Source of the DNA: Cryphonectria parasitica EP155
Taxonomy: Eukaryota > Ascomycota > Sordariomycetes > Diaporthales > Cryphonectriaceae
Length of the DNA: 64,000 bases
Reading direction: 5' to 3'
Assembly (NCBI RefSeq): GCF_011745365.1
Contig: NW_024468909.1
Span: forward strand, 4,402,001 to 4,466,000
Part shown: positions 1 through 11,488 of the stretch, in pieces
How the letters are laid out: each line of letters starts with the position of its first letter
How positions within the stretch are numbered: position 1 is the stretch's first letter
Made by a program: the position numbers and the translations under genes
The notes under the pieces: model-generated
The model's database searches: none
The model's input: the letters and a program-made list of their open reading frames with translations, nothing else
What the model was told of the DNA's origin: nothing

Positions 1-785
1 GTCCAGAAGATTGCTGCAGTCTACAACACATATGGGTTCATATCAGCAAAAGTGAAATACTCCAGCAGGATGTCCCTCGGGTTTGGAAGATGATAGTCAC
101 GATGTGAAAGCGCCACAGATGGAAGGACCGGCAAACTTCGTCTTACATCCAAGATAGGCAACCAGCGGTCACCAAAGGCCGACACAGCATTGCACAGCAG
201 CGTCAATCCCAGGAAGACCAGAAAGATCTGCCAGGGCTCACCAGGGAATATGCCGACGCCAGCCTCGTCTTCGAACACGTTGATGCAGGCAACCAGGAAG
301 AGTGCAGTGCCGAAATTTACAGCAAGAGTGATGGTCACATTGCCAATCATGTAGAGCCAACCGCAAGTCCAGCTGGCGATCTTTCGCCATCTCGGCGGCG
401 AGAGCTGGAATGTCTGGTAGTACACTCCTCCGGCTGTAGGATAGAGGCTCGTGATCTCTCCGAGAGATATTGCCACGCACATGATGATGCAAGACACACC
501 AATCCAGCCCCAAATGATGTTCGCCGGTCCACCTCCGGCCAGCGGATAGTACATTGTCGTCGAGAGGCCGTAAGGTATTGCAGCCAAGACAAAGGACATG
601 AAGGCTACCTGTAGGGTCGAGCGGTTGCGGGATAGCTCCTGGACATAGCCAAGAGACTCGAGAAGCTGGTTTGCGGATTCTTCCCCGCCGCTGGGTGAAT
701 CGATGCTGCCCTTGCGGGTGCCTCCTATCTCGGCATCGTTTTCTGAAGTCGCAGCATGATCGTGATGTGTGAAAAGAGTCGCCAT
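1..785 (-). CDS. APC-family amino acid/GABA permease, 5' part only
   Basis: Runs off the left edge. Exon 1 is 147-785 (ATG at 785, 213 codons), intron 21-146, and exon 2 starts at 20. The donor GTAAGA, a GCTGAT branch-like site, a TAG acceptor and the continued reading T-A-A-I-F-W-T after D213 support the splice. Family features: about 50 polar N-terminal residues in the cytosol, hydrophobic segments at about 58-80, 88-108, 140-168 and 186-203, the ITSLYPTAGG loop (111-120) typical of fungal GABA/choline/polyamine permeases of the amino acid-polyamine-organocation superfamily, and a G-D-R-W-L-P loop before the splice. The family imports GABA, amino acids or choline across the plasma or vacuolar membrane by proton symport; the substrate cannot be assigned from this fragment. 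The exact subfamily (Uga4-like versus Hnm1-like) is inference. About half or more of the protein lies outside the window. Confidence 0.88.
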
Positions 786-820
786 GTTGCAAAAGGCGTC
801 ACTGAGACGCGATTTGAAGT

Positions 821-834
821 GGGGGGGGGGGGGG
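821..834. repeat. Homopolymer of 14 G
   Basis: A G14 run (C14 on the permease sense strand) lies 36 bases upstream of the permease ATG, probably in its 5' UTR or proximal promoter. Runs of this length are prone to sequencing length error and to real length polymorphism. Confidence 0.95.
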
Positions 835-2349
835 CAGGTTGTGTTACTGGAGGGGAATGTTATCGGACTCGGGCAAAGTCACAAGAATCGTGAAGTTTGT
901 CTGTCCTGCGGCATGTTTTCCGGAAAACTCAGAATTTAAAGGAATCGAGAGAACAAAAGAAAAAAACCTTCAAACGAAGCGTCATTTTCTCTGTCTTTTT
1001 TTTATTTTTTTTCTGGGTTCCCCCGTCTCAAGGGACTTCCCCAGTACAGTTGTACGTAAATGAAAGACCCAAGAAATTGGTCATCTGGATACAAATTCTG
1101 CATCTAGGGAGCCCGCAATTGGCAACGAGTCAGATTCGGCAGAGACGAGCGTTGGTCTCAAACCTTCAAAAGACCGCTCCGCCCCATTAAAAGTGACATC
1201 ACAGGTAGAGTGGCTATAGGGATAGATCCACACGCCGTTCTGCTTGGCCCCAGGGATTCGTGATCTTGGCCTCCAGCATTTGACTCTGGTCTGAAAGTTA
1301 GAATTCTCCTGTATGCCGTTCATCTACATGGTAGGTAGTTGTCCGGCGACTTGACATTGTTATCTAGCGGCGCGGCGACGGGCAAGATGTGCGTGTTCCA
1401 AGACGGCGAGCAGAGAGTGGGTTCCAGACAGTTGAGATTGAATTGTCAGCGCAAGGGCGGCGAGGCATTTGGTAATGAAAACCCCAGACATTGTCTCATA
1501 CTCCACACCAACGGAGTTCTGATTTGCTCTCGGATCGTGGATATGGGATCCAAGGATGGACCTCAACATTAACCGGTCTCAAAGATGGGGTGCCCACCAA
1601 TCCCACCTTGAATGTTCTGAATGCCACTGGGGCAGGGCGAGGCAAGAGCTGCTCTGGTTACACATTCATGACAACATTGCAGTGGTAGAGGGATCCACTG
1701 AGAAGTAGATCAACTAATGGAGAGGTGCCACTGCGTATGGGGTTGGGAATAGTTGACCAAGAGAATCATCTGTTGGGCATAATGTGTTAATGCTCTTTGT
1801 CCGGAACGACATGGTCTTCAAGGAAGCATGGTACAGTAGTTGATGACTATGTTATTCTCTCAATTCTCTTAAACACCAAACTGATCATTCCTTAAGGGCA
1901 ATTAACATGGCTCGTACTCGTTAGTTACAATCAGTTGCATACTATTGCAAAGCCATAATGAATTAAGACAGAACAGTCATTTGATCCAACGAGTCTTGCT
2001 TCTGAGACTATTGGGGATTAATTATTGGTCCTTCCAACTCAATGTCACTTATTGCTGAGGCTCAGCAGAACAAGCAGCTTCAACCTCATGACCAATATCC
2101 CTTGAGAATCACTAGGGGCACAGCATGTTAGTCATGAGGAATGAGCAGCTTTCACACTGTCTTAAATAGATAGAACTGGGTACTATTGGCAATTCCATGA
2201 TGCAGAAACTATACCAAGCCATCGCTATCATTCCATGCCGACAGCAACCATTCTTGAGGATTCACATGGAGTTGGTCTCGCTAGATAATCAAATTGATGA
2301 TGTAGTCATGCTAACTGAGCTCAACCGTCGAGATACCGAGTCGAAAGAA

Positions 2350-2370
2350 CCCCCACCCCCCCCCCAAAAA
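2350..2370. repeat. C-rich / A homopolymer tract
   Basis: Five C, one A, ten C, then five A. It is a simple-sequence tract in intergenic DNA with no coding context. Confidence 0.9.
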
Positions 2371-3554
2371 CCTCGGAGTTGTATGCTAGTTGCCATCAAG
2401 CCAAAAGCATTGAGCCGGCATCTGAGGAATGGAGTCCACATGCATGCTGTGTAGTGAGCTCAGGCGCATGGCTGAATATTTTGTCCACTATTATTGTCCA
2501 AGCTTGGAACATGTAGTTACAAGGAGACCCAGAACGAACTGTGAGCAACTCTGGTCAACAGAAAATGTCTGCGAGAAGTATATGAGGACTACATCTACTG
2601 CGCAAGGAAAGCACAGCCCAGATGAAAAATTTGAGAACTTAGAATAGATGGGGAAACAGAACTCAATATCTACATACCAATTACGTGTGGTTCGACCCAT
2701 AACCATCGTATAATAATTGCGAGTGGAGGTTGCTCGGATGTGTTAAATTGCAATTGGGACCTATTAGACAAAAGGTGATTGGAAATGATTTCATTATTGA
2801 TTGATGACATACAAATGGCACAACTCCAGAATGAATTACAAGGGTGATGTTTCTGCATATAGACCACTCACCTTCTGCGATACATATGTATCAAGTAAAC
2901 TTGACAACAACCAACATAGGTATTGCTATTCTACTGATGGCATCTACACCGCGTCAACTATCGCCAGTGCTCAGGACACGATAATAAAATCTAATCGTGT
3001 TAAAAGGAGGGATGAATGGCTATGCGTCTTACATGTTCGGGTGCATGCCCATCCACGACACCTTTCCACCATACTTTCAACGGCTGCGACGGGTTCTCGA
3101 CCGTGGGCGTCACGTTTTTGTTGGGTCAGAACTACTCTGTCTGCGTCCTGGGATTTATCCACATACAAACCGGCCAGGAAGTCGCTCGGGCGAAGCAGGA
3201 GACGAGTAGAAACAATAAATGAATTTAGGGCTTAGGGGCTGGCTAAATAAATGCTCGGCCCCTTGGTGCTCCAGGAAATAGTTTCATGCACAGGCTAGCA
3301 CGGCGACTCTCAGCGGCCCCCAAGAAAGACCACCCCCGAAAAAACATACAAAAAAACCATGCGATTGGCGCAATATCTAATGTTGGTATATGCTGTACAG
3401 CGATTTCCAAAAAGATGAACACCTCAACACCCGACCCAACGCCATGCTTATACATCCATCTACTGCATAGAGTAAGCAGCAAACAGCCCGAGGATATCAA
3501 TGTCTAGCATTATGGGACCGACTTCGCTTTTTGTCGACGAGAGGGTACTCTTCA

Positions 3555-6500
3555 TCATCCCCCATCCGTATACGCGCTCCCACACCGCCCACAGACGAGT
3601 TTCTGCTGGCCCTGAATCTTCTTCGTTTTGGGTTTCTGGGCATGGCATTTGCGGCATGTCATGTCACCATTACCTGCGGTGTCAACATCACTCTCGCTGG
3701 TGAGCTCGGAGCTCAGCTTCGATATCACGGAATTGGCCTGCAGCAGATCTTCGTCCTGGGTCGTTACGGTGCTGAGATGGGAATGTCCACGAAGATGACT
3801 TGGCCGCCGACTGGTCCCGTTGCTATCGACGTCCGCTGACTCTGAGGTTGGCGAGGACGTCTGGCCAGAGATGACTGACGATCCTAAGCTCTTTCGTCGG
3901 AGGCCATCGGATTCATCCCTTGTCACACCCGACATGGCCTCGCTGCTAGTTCTGGTGTGCTTCTTCGAAACGCCAGCTTTGCCGTCCGAGGACTTGAGCC
4001 CCGCGAGGCCTTTCCAGCGGTTCAGATTCCAGAAGGCATGACTGGCGCCAGCTGCATCGGTTTGCATTACGGGATTCTGCGAGCCCTCCTCCTCCACCGC
4101 AGGGTTGAAGGAGAACGAAGGCACTGGAGGCGACATCAAGAGTGATGGCTTTGACGTGTCTTCTTCGCCCTTTTTCGTGATGAGCTGTGGCTTGTCCTCG
4201 GCCTGCCCCTTGTTGAGAGGTGACAGCTTCAATGGCTGCGGTGGGGGCTTCCGGCGGCCCTCCACAACTGACTTTGGACGGCTGCGACTTGCTACACTGC
4301 TCGTAGGACTATCGGGCACATCGCTCGCAGTTGTGCGCGCAGGAACCTGCCGAGGGGACGCAAGGGAGTATGGCAGCTTCCTCGCATCCGCCGCAATGTT
4401 GGTAGATGATCCGCGGATGTTTTTGGCGGGCGAGATACTCCTCTCACTCCGGGCTGGCGCCGTCATACTCCCAGCGATTGACTTTGGCCTCCCACCTTCG
4501 ACGTTTTGTCTCCAGCTGAGAATCATGTCGGAAGACCCCTTGCCCGGGGCTCCCGTGCTCAGGCTAGCCCGCCTCGAATGTGCGGCGCTGCCGATGCTCG
4601 AAGTTCGTCCTATGCCGATGATGCCGCGAGGTTTCTGTGAGAGGGTGCTACCCGTCTCCCAGCTCTCGTGGCGACGCTTGTGTGCGCAGTCCTGCCTGAA
4701 GACCTTGAGGATGCCCTGATCATCCGTCGTGACGATTATATTGCCTCCTGGATGTGCTGTGCGGGAGATATAGGCCGGCGACGGCTCCACCTTCTTCTTG
4801 ACCAGGCCTGGTGCTGAGGGTGTCTGATCCTGGCTGCCGGATTCCGAAGGAGCCGCCTGCGATACCGAGACGGCCGCCTCATCCGCGGACATCAGGACGA
4901 CTGGTGGCGGGTTGCAAAGGTCGTAGATCGGATCGCCAGACGCAGACAGGAGCTGTCTCGTCTTTTTCGGCGCAAATAGGGCTGTCGTCACGATGTCGCC
5001 GTGAGCGTCAAAACTCTCACATGGGTGCTTGTCTTTGCCCGAGTCTCCGCTATTGGACGGGCCCGTCTTCCATATAAATGCCTTCCTGTTCTCGCTCCCA
5101 CTGATGACATATTGGGCATCGTCGCTGAAGCTGGCGCTAATCTGCGTACAGGAGTTCTCGTGGCCCTTGAATTTCGTGTCGAGGCTGCCATCCCTTAGAT
5201 TGTACACACGGATCCGCGAATCGTTGGTTGAAACCATGATCTTCACCTCACCGGGTTCCGTACCCTTGCCCCCTGAAGTTAGGGACATTGCCACTGCAGA
5301 GATGCCAGTGATTTTGCTTCCTTTGGAGTTCTTCCCTCTGGAGCTTTTGGCATGGATCTGGCTGTGAAACTTGAGCCCTTCGGTCTCGTACAACATGCAC
5401 ACGCCGTTCAGAAGTCCAGCGATTGCCATCTTACCGTCCGGGGTGAAAGCCACAGCGGTGATCAGATCCGGTAGATGCACGTTCCAAGCGACTTGCTTGT
5501 CTGGGATACTCCAGAGCCGCAGCGTCATGTCTAGGTTTCCGGCCAGGAAGAAACGATCGTCGGTAGGGTGGAAGGCGACCTTCGTCACCACGTCTTTGTG
5601 CTTGAACTGGCACAGACAATCATCCCGGGTAACATGCCAAAGCCTCACCGTCTTGTCCATGCTGGTCGACAGGAGGAAATTGTTCTTGCTCCAGCTCAGG
5701 TCGATAACCTCGTTGGTGTGACCAGAGAACTCGCGGACTGGGCGCTCGACAAAGACGGGCGCAGAGAGTCTCTCCCCAACAGGAGCTATTGAAGCTTCCT
5801 CCTCCTCCTGCGCACGCCTTTCTTCAGGTGTCGAGATGACGGCCCACACCCTCACAACGCCGTCCTTGCCAGCGGCCGCAAGAAATTTCCCATCCTTGGA
5901 GAATTCGGTGGCCCAGATCGCCCCGCCTGTCTTCTCCCTCCTCCTGCCGCCTGCGCCCGCCACCGACACCGTCACGATGAGGGCCTTGTCGTCCGCCTGC
6001 TCCTCGGAACCAGTATGCTTAGGATGGGTGCCCACGAGCTCCTGGGCGAGGAACATGCGGTTGAATTCTCGTTGGTGGTTCTGCTTGTTCTGCGCCCGGA
6101 CCCGGATATATCTCGGTGGTTCCTTGTGGATGGGGACGAAGCCCCCCGCATCGACAATGTTGGACGAGAAGACACGAGCGTCGGCGCCGTTCATTCGTTG
6201 CTCGCTGCCTAGCTCCGAGTCGCTGTCGTGTACGGAGTCGAAATCCGCTCTGATCTTTCGAATACCAAGTCGGCTGAGAAATGAACCGCCCTTCCTATCA
6301 AGAGGTCAAATGCAGAAGACCCAGTCAGCCATGTCCGTGGAACCAGTACCGCCTCCTTCAGTCCCAGCCGTAAGTTTTGCGGAACAAATTTCCCCCACCA
6401 ACCGACGAACGCGCAACACCTTTTCTTGATCTGTCTACAATCCCTCCATGCTACGCGCAGGATCCTGAAAGCAAGCACAAAGGAGGAATCTGCAACATAC

Positions 6501-7268
6501 TTCTTGTCCCTGGCAGCATCAGCGAGGTTCGCCAGCTGCCTGCTATTAATGTCAGAGCTCTGACGCGGTATGGGATCCGGGGGGGATCTGGGGCTGTCGG
6601 GTATCGGTGCAGCAGCATTGCGCGTCCGAGCTTGCTTGACGAGAGAAGAGTCTGTATTTGTGGGCTTGAAGATGTGCTAGAAGACGAGGCACGCTGTCAG
6701 TGGACGCTGCTGCGCCTACGTGGATCTTGGTCTACGGGCTGAGTAGATCCTGCTCCGATAACCGCCCTGGAGAGAAGGCGCATACAGGTCTTGTGGACCT
6801 GAATATTGACTTACTTGGGACAGCGGATCGACACCCTGGCTGACTGGTGAGGTGCCTGCCGGGCTCTGAGCAGCTGCGGAAGTGGCTTGGACCGTACCGA
6901 GGCCTAGGGTTTTGGCAGAGTCGCGATCCGAACTCGCCTTTGCTGAATCTTTCAGGCCGGCGGCTCTCGTTGAGCCCTTCCCCGAGTTGGTGGCCGGGTT
7001 ATTCGTGGCAGTCGTAGTAGGCGGTGCGACGGTGGTCATGGTGGTGGAGATGGAAGTTGGGATCGGCGGGGAGGCTGAGGGTTTCTGTCTGCCTGTTCTC
7101 GTGGGGCCCAATCAGCCTCCTGAGCCCTTCAAGAATCGTGGAGGGAACACACGAGGGCGTGGGGGGCAAGGGGGGTTGTTTCGAGGTGAAGGGACAGACA
7201 AGCTTACCATCCGCGTCTGTCGATGGCTCCAGCAGGCTGTCACCGGCAGACTGTTTCTGTCTGGACAT
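3555..7268 (-). CDS. WD40-repeat protein with C-terminal zinc ribbon (WDR44 / yeast Dgr2-YMR102C type)
   Basis: Four exons: 7208-7268, 6815-7092, 6501-6676, 3555-6294 (61+278+176+2740 nt = 1,084 codons plus TGA). The introns (115, 138, 206 bp) start GTAAGC, GTAAGT and GTATGT, contain GCTGAT, CACTGAC and GGCTGAC branch sites, end CAG/TAG/TAG and keep phase. The N-terminal 250 residues are Ser/Pro/Thr-rich with G-R-Q-K-P-S-A at the first junction, D-P-L-S-Q then H-I-F-K at the second, and K-K-K-G-G-S-F-L-S-R-L-G at the third. WD repeats run from about residue 295 to 590 (for example F-S-G-H-T-N-E-V-I-D-L-S-W around 361 and V-R-L-W). Next comes a long low-complexity basic/Ser-rich region, then C-x2-C...C-x2-C (1052-1076), a zinc ribbon. 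Homologues are probable scaffolds in membrane trafficking or signalling; a specific role is not shown here. Taking only the long 3' exon would lose the first 205 residues. Exon 1 start is the least certain point. Confidence 0.88.
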
Positions 7269-8952
7269 TGCTTGAGGGTGTGAGGGTCGTATTGACATCG
7301 AGCTGGGTGCCATCTTCCATGATGGTTTCTGGCGCCGGCTTGGGCGCGCCGCGGGGGGATCGAGCCGACACCACTCCTCTGGAGGGAAAGTTTCTTGACC
7401 TTCTTGATCCCGAGGAGCAGCAGCAGGAGGAGGCGGCGAACGAGGAGAACAAGCTGCGAGCACCAAGGTAAACAAAGAGAGAGACAGGCACGCGGCGAGC
7501 AACGAGGACCCGCAACCGCCACAAGGGAAACGTGGATGGGCCGAGGTGATCAGAGCAGAGGGGTTGCTAGAGCAAAGGGGAACGGGGCCCTAGCCTGTGA
7601 TTGATCCTGCGGGGCCTTATTTACATTCGCAAGAAAAAGCAGCCCCAGAGACGGTTTAATCTCAGCAGGGGAGAAGGCAAAAGGGGGTAAAGAAGAGTGG
7701 ATTCGTGAGGTCGCGCTGGTAATTGACTAGCCTCGCACTGCTTGTTGCTGGCTTAAAAGCTCCTCCCTTCATATTGCCCAAAAATAAACATCCTCAAGCG
7801 CCAAATGTAGGATGTCGAAAAGGGTCGTCGAGGGCCTTGCCTGGCTTGGCGGTGGGCAAAGATGGTGCGTGGATGTCAGCTTGAACTGTTCCGCAAATTA
7901 CTCAACACAGGGCAGCGTTTTTGGTGAGGGAGTGAGCTTCTGTTCCGCATTTGGATGGATTGATGTCAGAATGATGACGCGGGTCAGACCGTCCGAAGTG
8001 GCTGTTCCGGCTTGTGACAAAGGCAGAACAGACTAAGGGAATTGCTGTCTCTTTGGCCCCGTCCAATCCGGTCGAGTCTCTCCCCGGCAAGATGTACCGA
8101 CACGGCGTTGGGCTGCGGGAGGGGTACATGCGGCAGGTAACCATAGTAGTACAACGATTTACCTAGCGATGTCAGTTTAGCTAAGGAGGGAATACTTCCT
8201 TCCAGCACCCTTTGTCTCCAGCGGCGAAAACAGATAGGGCGATCACTGTTCAGAGTCCTGTTATTCTAATCTATGTAGCGCCAGGGGGTAAGATCATTAG
8301 TTCGATTACAACGAAATCCGTAATCACCTTTGGAGCATCCGATCGAATGACAAGGCATGCTCCTATACATATAGCAGCAGGATCCATGGCAGGTGTTTTT
8401 TGTGGGTGTATTTCAAGCGCTTCAGACAAAATTGAGAATAACCAGTTTGCCTGGTCTTGACAAGACACCCTTCTGATGATCAGGTATCTGTCGGCAAATT
8501 GACTGATGGCGTAGATAATTCTACATCCATCACTCCTCTTGCAGACAATGCGTGCAAACTCTCTGCCTCCCTGATCTTCCTTCTGAATGACGAGGCAGCG
8601 TCTCAACCTGTGGTCTTACCCGCCGGCCAGTATTAGTATTCTCTGCACGTGCAGACTGATAGTCTGTTTAGGTGCGAATCCGTTCTCTATTGGCCGAGCA
8701 CGGAAGGTTGCGTGCTCTCCAGGTCAAATCGCCAGAACCCCAGTCTCCTGTTAGTCGACTGAGCGATCTACTCGAGAAACTCATGTCTGGCCGCATTGCC
8801 AAACAGAGCTGGGCGGGCGAGACTGCGCTCATCTAAGGTTTGGACCCGAGCGATACACCATAGATCTCTGATGCTCGACCGTCCGGTGAGGGGATCCATG
8901 GCTGAGCGTGTTCTCGATCCCCACCCAGGCCAGCACGGCTCATCTGGCGACC
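7269..8952. other. Intergenic region between the WD40 gene and DOM34
   Basis: It holds the promoter/5' UTR of the WD40 gene on the left and the 3' flank of DOM34 on the right. Base composition is normal. The longest frame (8271-8606, minus, 111 codons) has no ATG before an internal Met and is not supported. I see no RNA gene, repeat or transposon end. Confidence 0.6.
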
Positions 8953-10158
8953 TCATATGATCATGCTTCCTGTGTCTTCCATCGCCCCGCCGTCCTCATC
9001 GTCGGTATCGTCCAGGTCGAATATTGGGTATGTCAATATCACAGCGATACCTCCCATCCCCTCTAGCCTCTTCCCGCTCTGGTGGTCACTGCTGAGCACT
9101 CTCGCCTCGCCCCCATCCTCCTTGACTTTGTCAACCAAAGCTACGTACTGCTTCCTCGTGGCGATATCCTGACTCCTGAACAAATCGTTGTTGATAAGCA
9201 GCACGCCGCCGCCTCGGCCTACCGCTCCCTCGGCCACGGCCTTTGCCACGGGCTTCACACCGTACCATGCCCGGCCATCATCCTTCCTTATTCTTTCCGC
9301 CAACTCGTCCAGGTATTTCGTCTCGGATGTGGATTTTCTCTGCTTCATGAGGGCCAAGACCTCGCGCTTCTTCAGCACCTCGTTCAGCGAGTGCACAGAC
9401 CCGTTGGAGCATTGGGCGATTGTGACGTTTTTCGCCAGGGTCATCAATTTCTTGTCGACAAGTCTTGCGCCTTCTTCGGAGATGTATTGCTTGAAATTGG
9501 TCGCGACGTAGGCAGGGCTAGCGAGGAGGAGTGGGCGTGGTTGGGAAAAATCGATGGCACGGAGCAAGGTTGCAAGTATTTTGTCAAAGTATCGCCTGAC
9601 GGCCTTGTCCTCTCTAGACGAGCCAGGGTTCCCTTTACCGCTGCCAGAGCCACTCACTCTCTGTCTCAAGAGGGTCTGGAAGTCGGTGATCAGGCAGATG
9701 TTGGCTACGTGCTCGTCCATAACGACTGCAGCAATAGCCCCATCCCTGTCTTGGTTTAAGGCATCTCGCAGCGTTTGGACTGCGACCGAATCCCAACCAT
9801 GCTTCTTCCACAAGGTGAAGGGGCGGTTCAGCTCGAGGTCGAGGGTGTGGTACTGGCCGGCGCTGACAAAGGCGTTCGCAGCAACGACTTTGCCGCTAAC
9901 GTGGAGGGCTGAGGCAGAGGGATCGAAGAATGTTGAGGTGACAGTGATGGTCAAGTCCGTATGAATACGCTCGGTAGAGGATGTGCCGGTCGCGGACTCC
10001 TTGGCGACCTTTCGTATAGCGTGTGCGCGAACCACATCGTCGACAGCGATCAGGTTGTTGGCGTGCCACATGTCTTCGGGCTCGGTGGCAACCAGCTGTA
10101 CTGAACCCTCGCCGAGGTCCTCGATCCGAGGAATCTTCTTGGCATTCACTAGCTGCAT
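8953..10158 (-). CDS. DOM34: Dom34/Pelota, mRNA surveillance (no-go decay) factor
   Basis: A 401-residue single-exon protein, the usual length for the family (about 385-405). Domain order: eRF1_1-like N-terminal Sm-like domain (1-135; E-D-M-W-H-A-N-N-L-I at 28-37 is the family hallmark), eRF1_2-like central domain (about 136-270; A-A-V-V-M-D-E-H-V and L-L-A-S-P-A-Y-V, with no GGQ peptide-release motif, as expected for Dom34), and eRF1_3-like C-terminal domain (about 298-378; Y-G-V-K-P-V-A-K-A-V and N-D-L-F-R-S). An acidic tail follows (382-395). Known role: with the GTPase Hbs1 it enters the A site of stalled ribosomes and splits them with Rli1/ABCE1 in the cytosol. The frame stays open 38 codons upstream with no ATG, so the ATG at 10158, where family homology begins (M-Q-L-V-N), is chosen. 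A linker at 169-183 is Gly/Ser-rich. The gene lies about 320 bp from the first transposon remnant. Confidence 0.95.
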   Translation of the reverse strand: MQLVNAKKIPRIEDLGEGSVQLVATEPEDMWHANNLIAVDDVVRAHAIRKVAKESATGTSSTERIHTDLTITVTSTFFDPSASALHVSGKVVAANAFVSAGQYHTLDLELNRPFTLWKKHGWDSVAVQTLRDALNQDRDGAIAAVVMDEHVANICLITDFQTLLRQRVSGSGSGKGNPGSSREDKAVRRYFDKILATLLRAIDFSQPRPLLLASPAYVATNFKQYISEEGARLVDKKLMTLAKNVTIAQCSNGSVHSLNEVLKKREVLALMKQRKSTSETKYLDELAERIRKDDGRAWYGVKPVAKAVAEGAVGRGGGVLLINNDLFRSQDIATRKQYVALVDKVKEDGGEARVLSSDHQSGKRLEGMGGIAVILTYPIFDLDDTDDEDGGAMEDTGSMII

Positions 10159-10474
10159 TTTATGTTGATATTCATTGACCAGCTTCTGAATTCGAATCAG
10201 TCTCTGATGCTGATATTGTTTGATGGGAACGGGCAGCCTTTGTAGTTGAGCAGAAAGTTGTCCGTGTTCCAAACATTGACAGGAGGTTAGGTGAAAGATA
10301 CAGAGGGGAAAATAGAGGGGTAAGGGACAAGATAGGCTGCTGATGTCATGTGGGGTTGTGGAGTTTTAGAGAGCTTTAGCGAAACTGCAAGGAGTCAGTC
10401 AGTACAAAATTCAGGGTACAATTTGAATACTTCCCCACCTGAGCAGTATATACGCATGCTATACAAAACCCAGA
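10159..10474 (-). promoter_or_regulatory. Probable DOM34 promoter/5' UTR, edge of the euchromatic block
   Basis: These 316 bases of near-normal composition separate the DOM34 ATG from the first LTR remnant. The DOM34 promoter must lie here or inside the repeat. No TATA box or motif is clear enough to name. Placement is by position only. Confidence 0.35.
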
Positions 10475-10735
10475 TATAATGAATGCACTGCAATATCCGA
10501 AAATCCTGAGTACACCAAGGGTTTATGCTAACAAGAGCAATATCAAAGTATTAATCCCTGAATACGGAAATATAACAAGTAATCTCTGTGCAAGTATGTT
10601 CATTCGCCTTTAGAGCTATTCAAGTATATAATAAATGAATACTTAGATTAATAACTGAAGAGCTATATTCTGATAATTTATCTAATAATAATAAATGTAT
10701 TCTTATATATTCTGCTCTTTAGTGCGAGCTGTAAG
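10475..10735 (-). repeat. LTR remnant (minus orientation), first repeat next to DOM34
   Basis: It resembles the LTRs at 48,944 and 50,512: a cactgcaatatccga start, then tttatgctaacaagagc, gaatacggaa, atgaatacttagatta and gaagagctatattctg blocks in the same order. The expected terminal ATAACA is not found, so the right part is lost or mutated beyond recognition. It is strongly AT-shifted. Confidence 0.7.
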
Positions 10736-11385
10736 AACTGATGAGCAACTATTACAATTCTTTTCTAAATAGCTTTTATTTTTAATTCTAACTCTTAATT
10801 ATAATTCTAATTAATTTATTTATATATTAAATTATAATGCTTGCTTTTTTATTAATAGAATTTATTTTATAACTTATATATTAAATAAATTATAATATTA
10901 ATTTTTTTATATTAATTATTATTCTTAATAATTTTTTATAAATATTTTATTAAATTATTTATATATTTAATTATATTTTTCTAATTAAAATATTAAATAA
11001 AATTAATAAATTTTATTATAAAAAAATAAAATAAAATTTTTTTGGAATTATTATTCTTTTTTATTATATTAAAATATTAATTTATTCTTTTTATAAGAAT
11101 TATAAAATTCGTTATTTTTTTCCTAAAAAAGTATTATAACTTACTTAATTTATAAATTATAAAATAAGCTTTAATAATAAAAATTAAATATTATAATTTC
11201 GCGCTAAACAATTAATTAAAATTATATAAATAAAAATTAAAATTATAATAAAAATAAATTATTAAATTATTAAATAATTTAATAAGTTAAATTATTTAAA
11301 CTATTAATAAGCTAAATAAGTTATATTAAAAAGCAAAATATATAAAAATATATTTATTATTATTAAATAAATTATTAAAATATAT
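10736..11385. other. Extreme AT-rich tract, no gene
   Basis: About 650 bases made almost entirely of A and T, with only scattered GC pairs and no usable frame. Most likely the end state of RIP on old transposon DNA; its origin cannot be read. Confidence 0.75.
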
Positions 11386-11488
11386 GTTATAACTCATTCA
11401 GCATGCAAATCACAGGAAAAGCTCTGCTAACAAGGAATTAGATATTGCAACTCAGTATCGAATAACAGACAGTATTATATTAAACCAG
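11386..11488 (+). repeat. 5' fragment of an LTR (plus orientation)
   Basis: It starts TGTTATAACTCATTCAGCATG, the sense-strand start of the chromovirus LTRs seen at 34,821 and 52,813, and continues for about 100 bases most like the LTR at 49,491 (agctctgctaacaag block). It stops abruptly at the dispersed repeat beginning at 11,489. Confidence 0.65.

Larger units (their letters stand above)
786..3554. other. Intergenic region, no supported gene
   Basis: This 2.8 kb stretch holds the promoter/5' UTR of the permease on its left and the 3' side of the WD40 gene on its right. Base composition is ordinary, so it is not part of the AT-rich repeat block. Open frames up to 144 codons occur on both strands, but none has recognisable domains, splice context or a convincing start, and they overlap one another. 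It contains a 14-base G run (821-834), a T-rich stretch near 995-1015 and a C run near 2350-2365. I see no tRNA or transposon ends here. Confidence 0.6.

Noticed and set aside
238..792. 184-codon minus frame overlapping the permease
   Set aside because: Shadow of the permease exon; no membrane pattern, no domain, wrong frame.
839..1190. Two overlapping plus frames after the G run
   Set aside because: Low-complexity T/A-rich translations in the permease 5' flank; no homology or start context.
1339..1688. Small plus and minus frames of 65-77 codons
   Set aside because: Mutually overlapping on both strands and without recognisable features; chance frames.
4105..4719. 204-codon plus frame
   Set aside because: Antisense shadow of the WD40 gene's low-complexity region.
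8271..8606. 111-codon minus frame between the WD40 gene and DOM34
   Set aside because: Begins with TTG right after an in-frame TAA; no ATG until late, no domain. An upstream exon could be imagined (CACAG acceptor-like site at its start) but nothing supports one.
10159..10272. 38-codon N-terminal extension of DOM34
   Set aside because: No ATG; the family homology starts exactly at Met 10,158.
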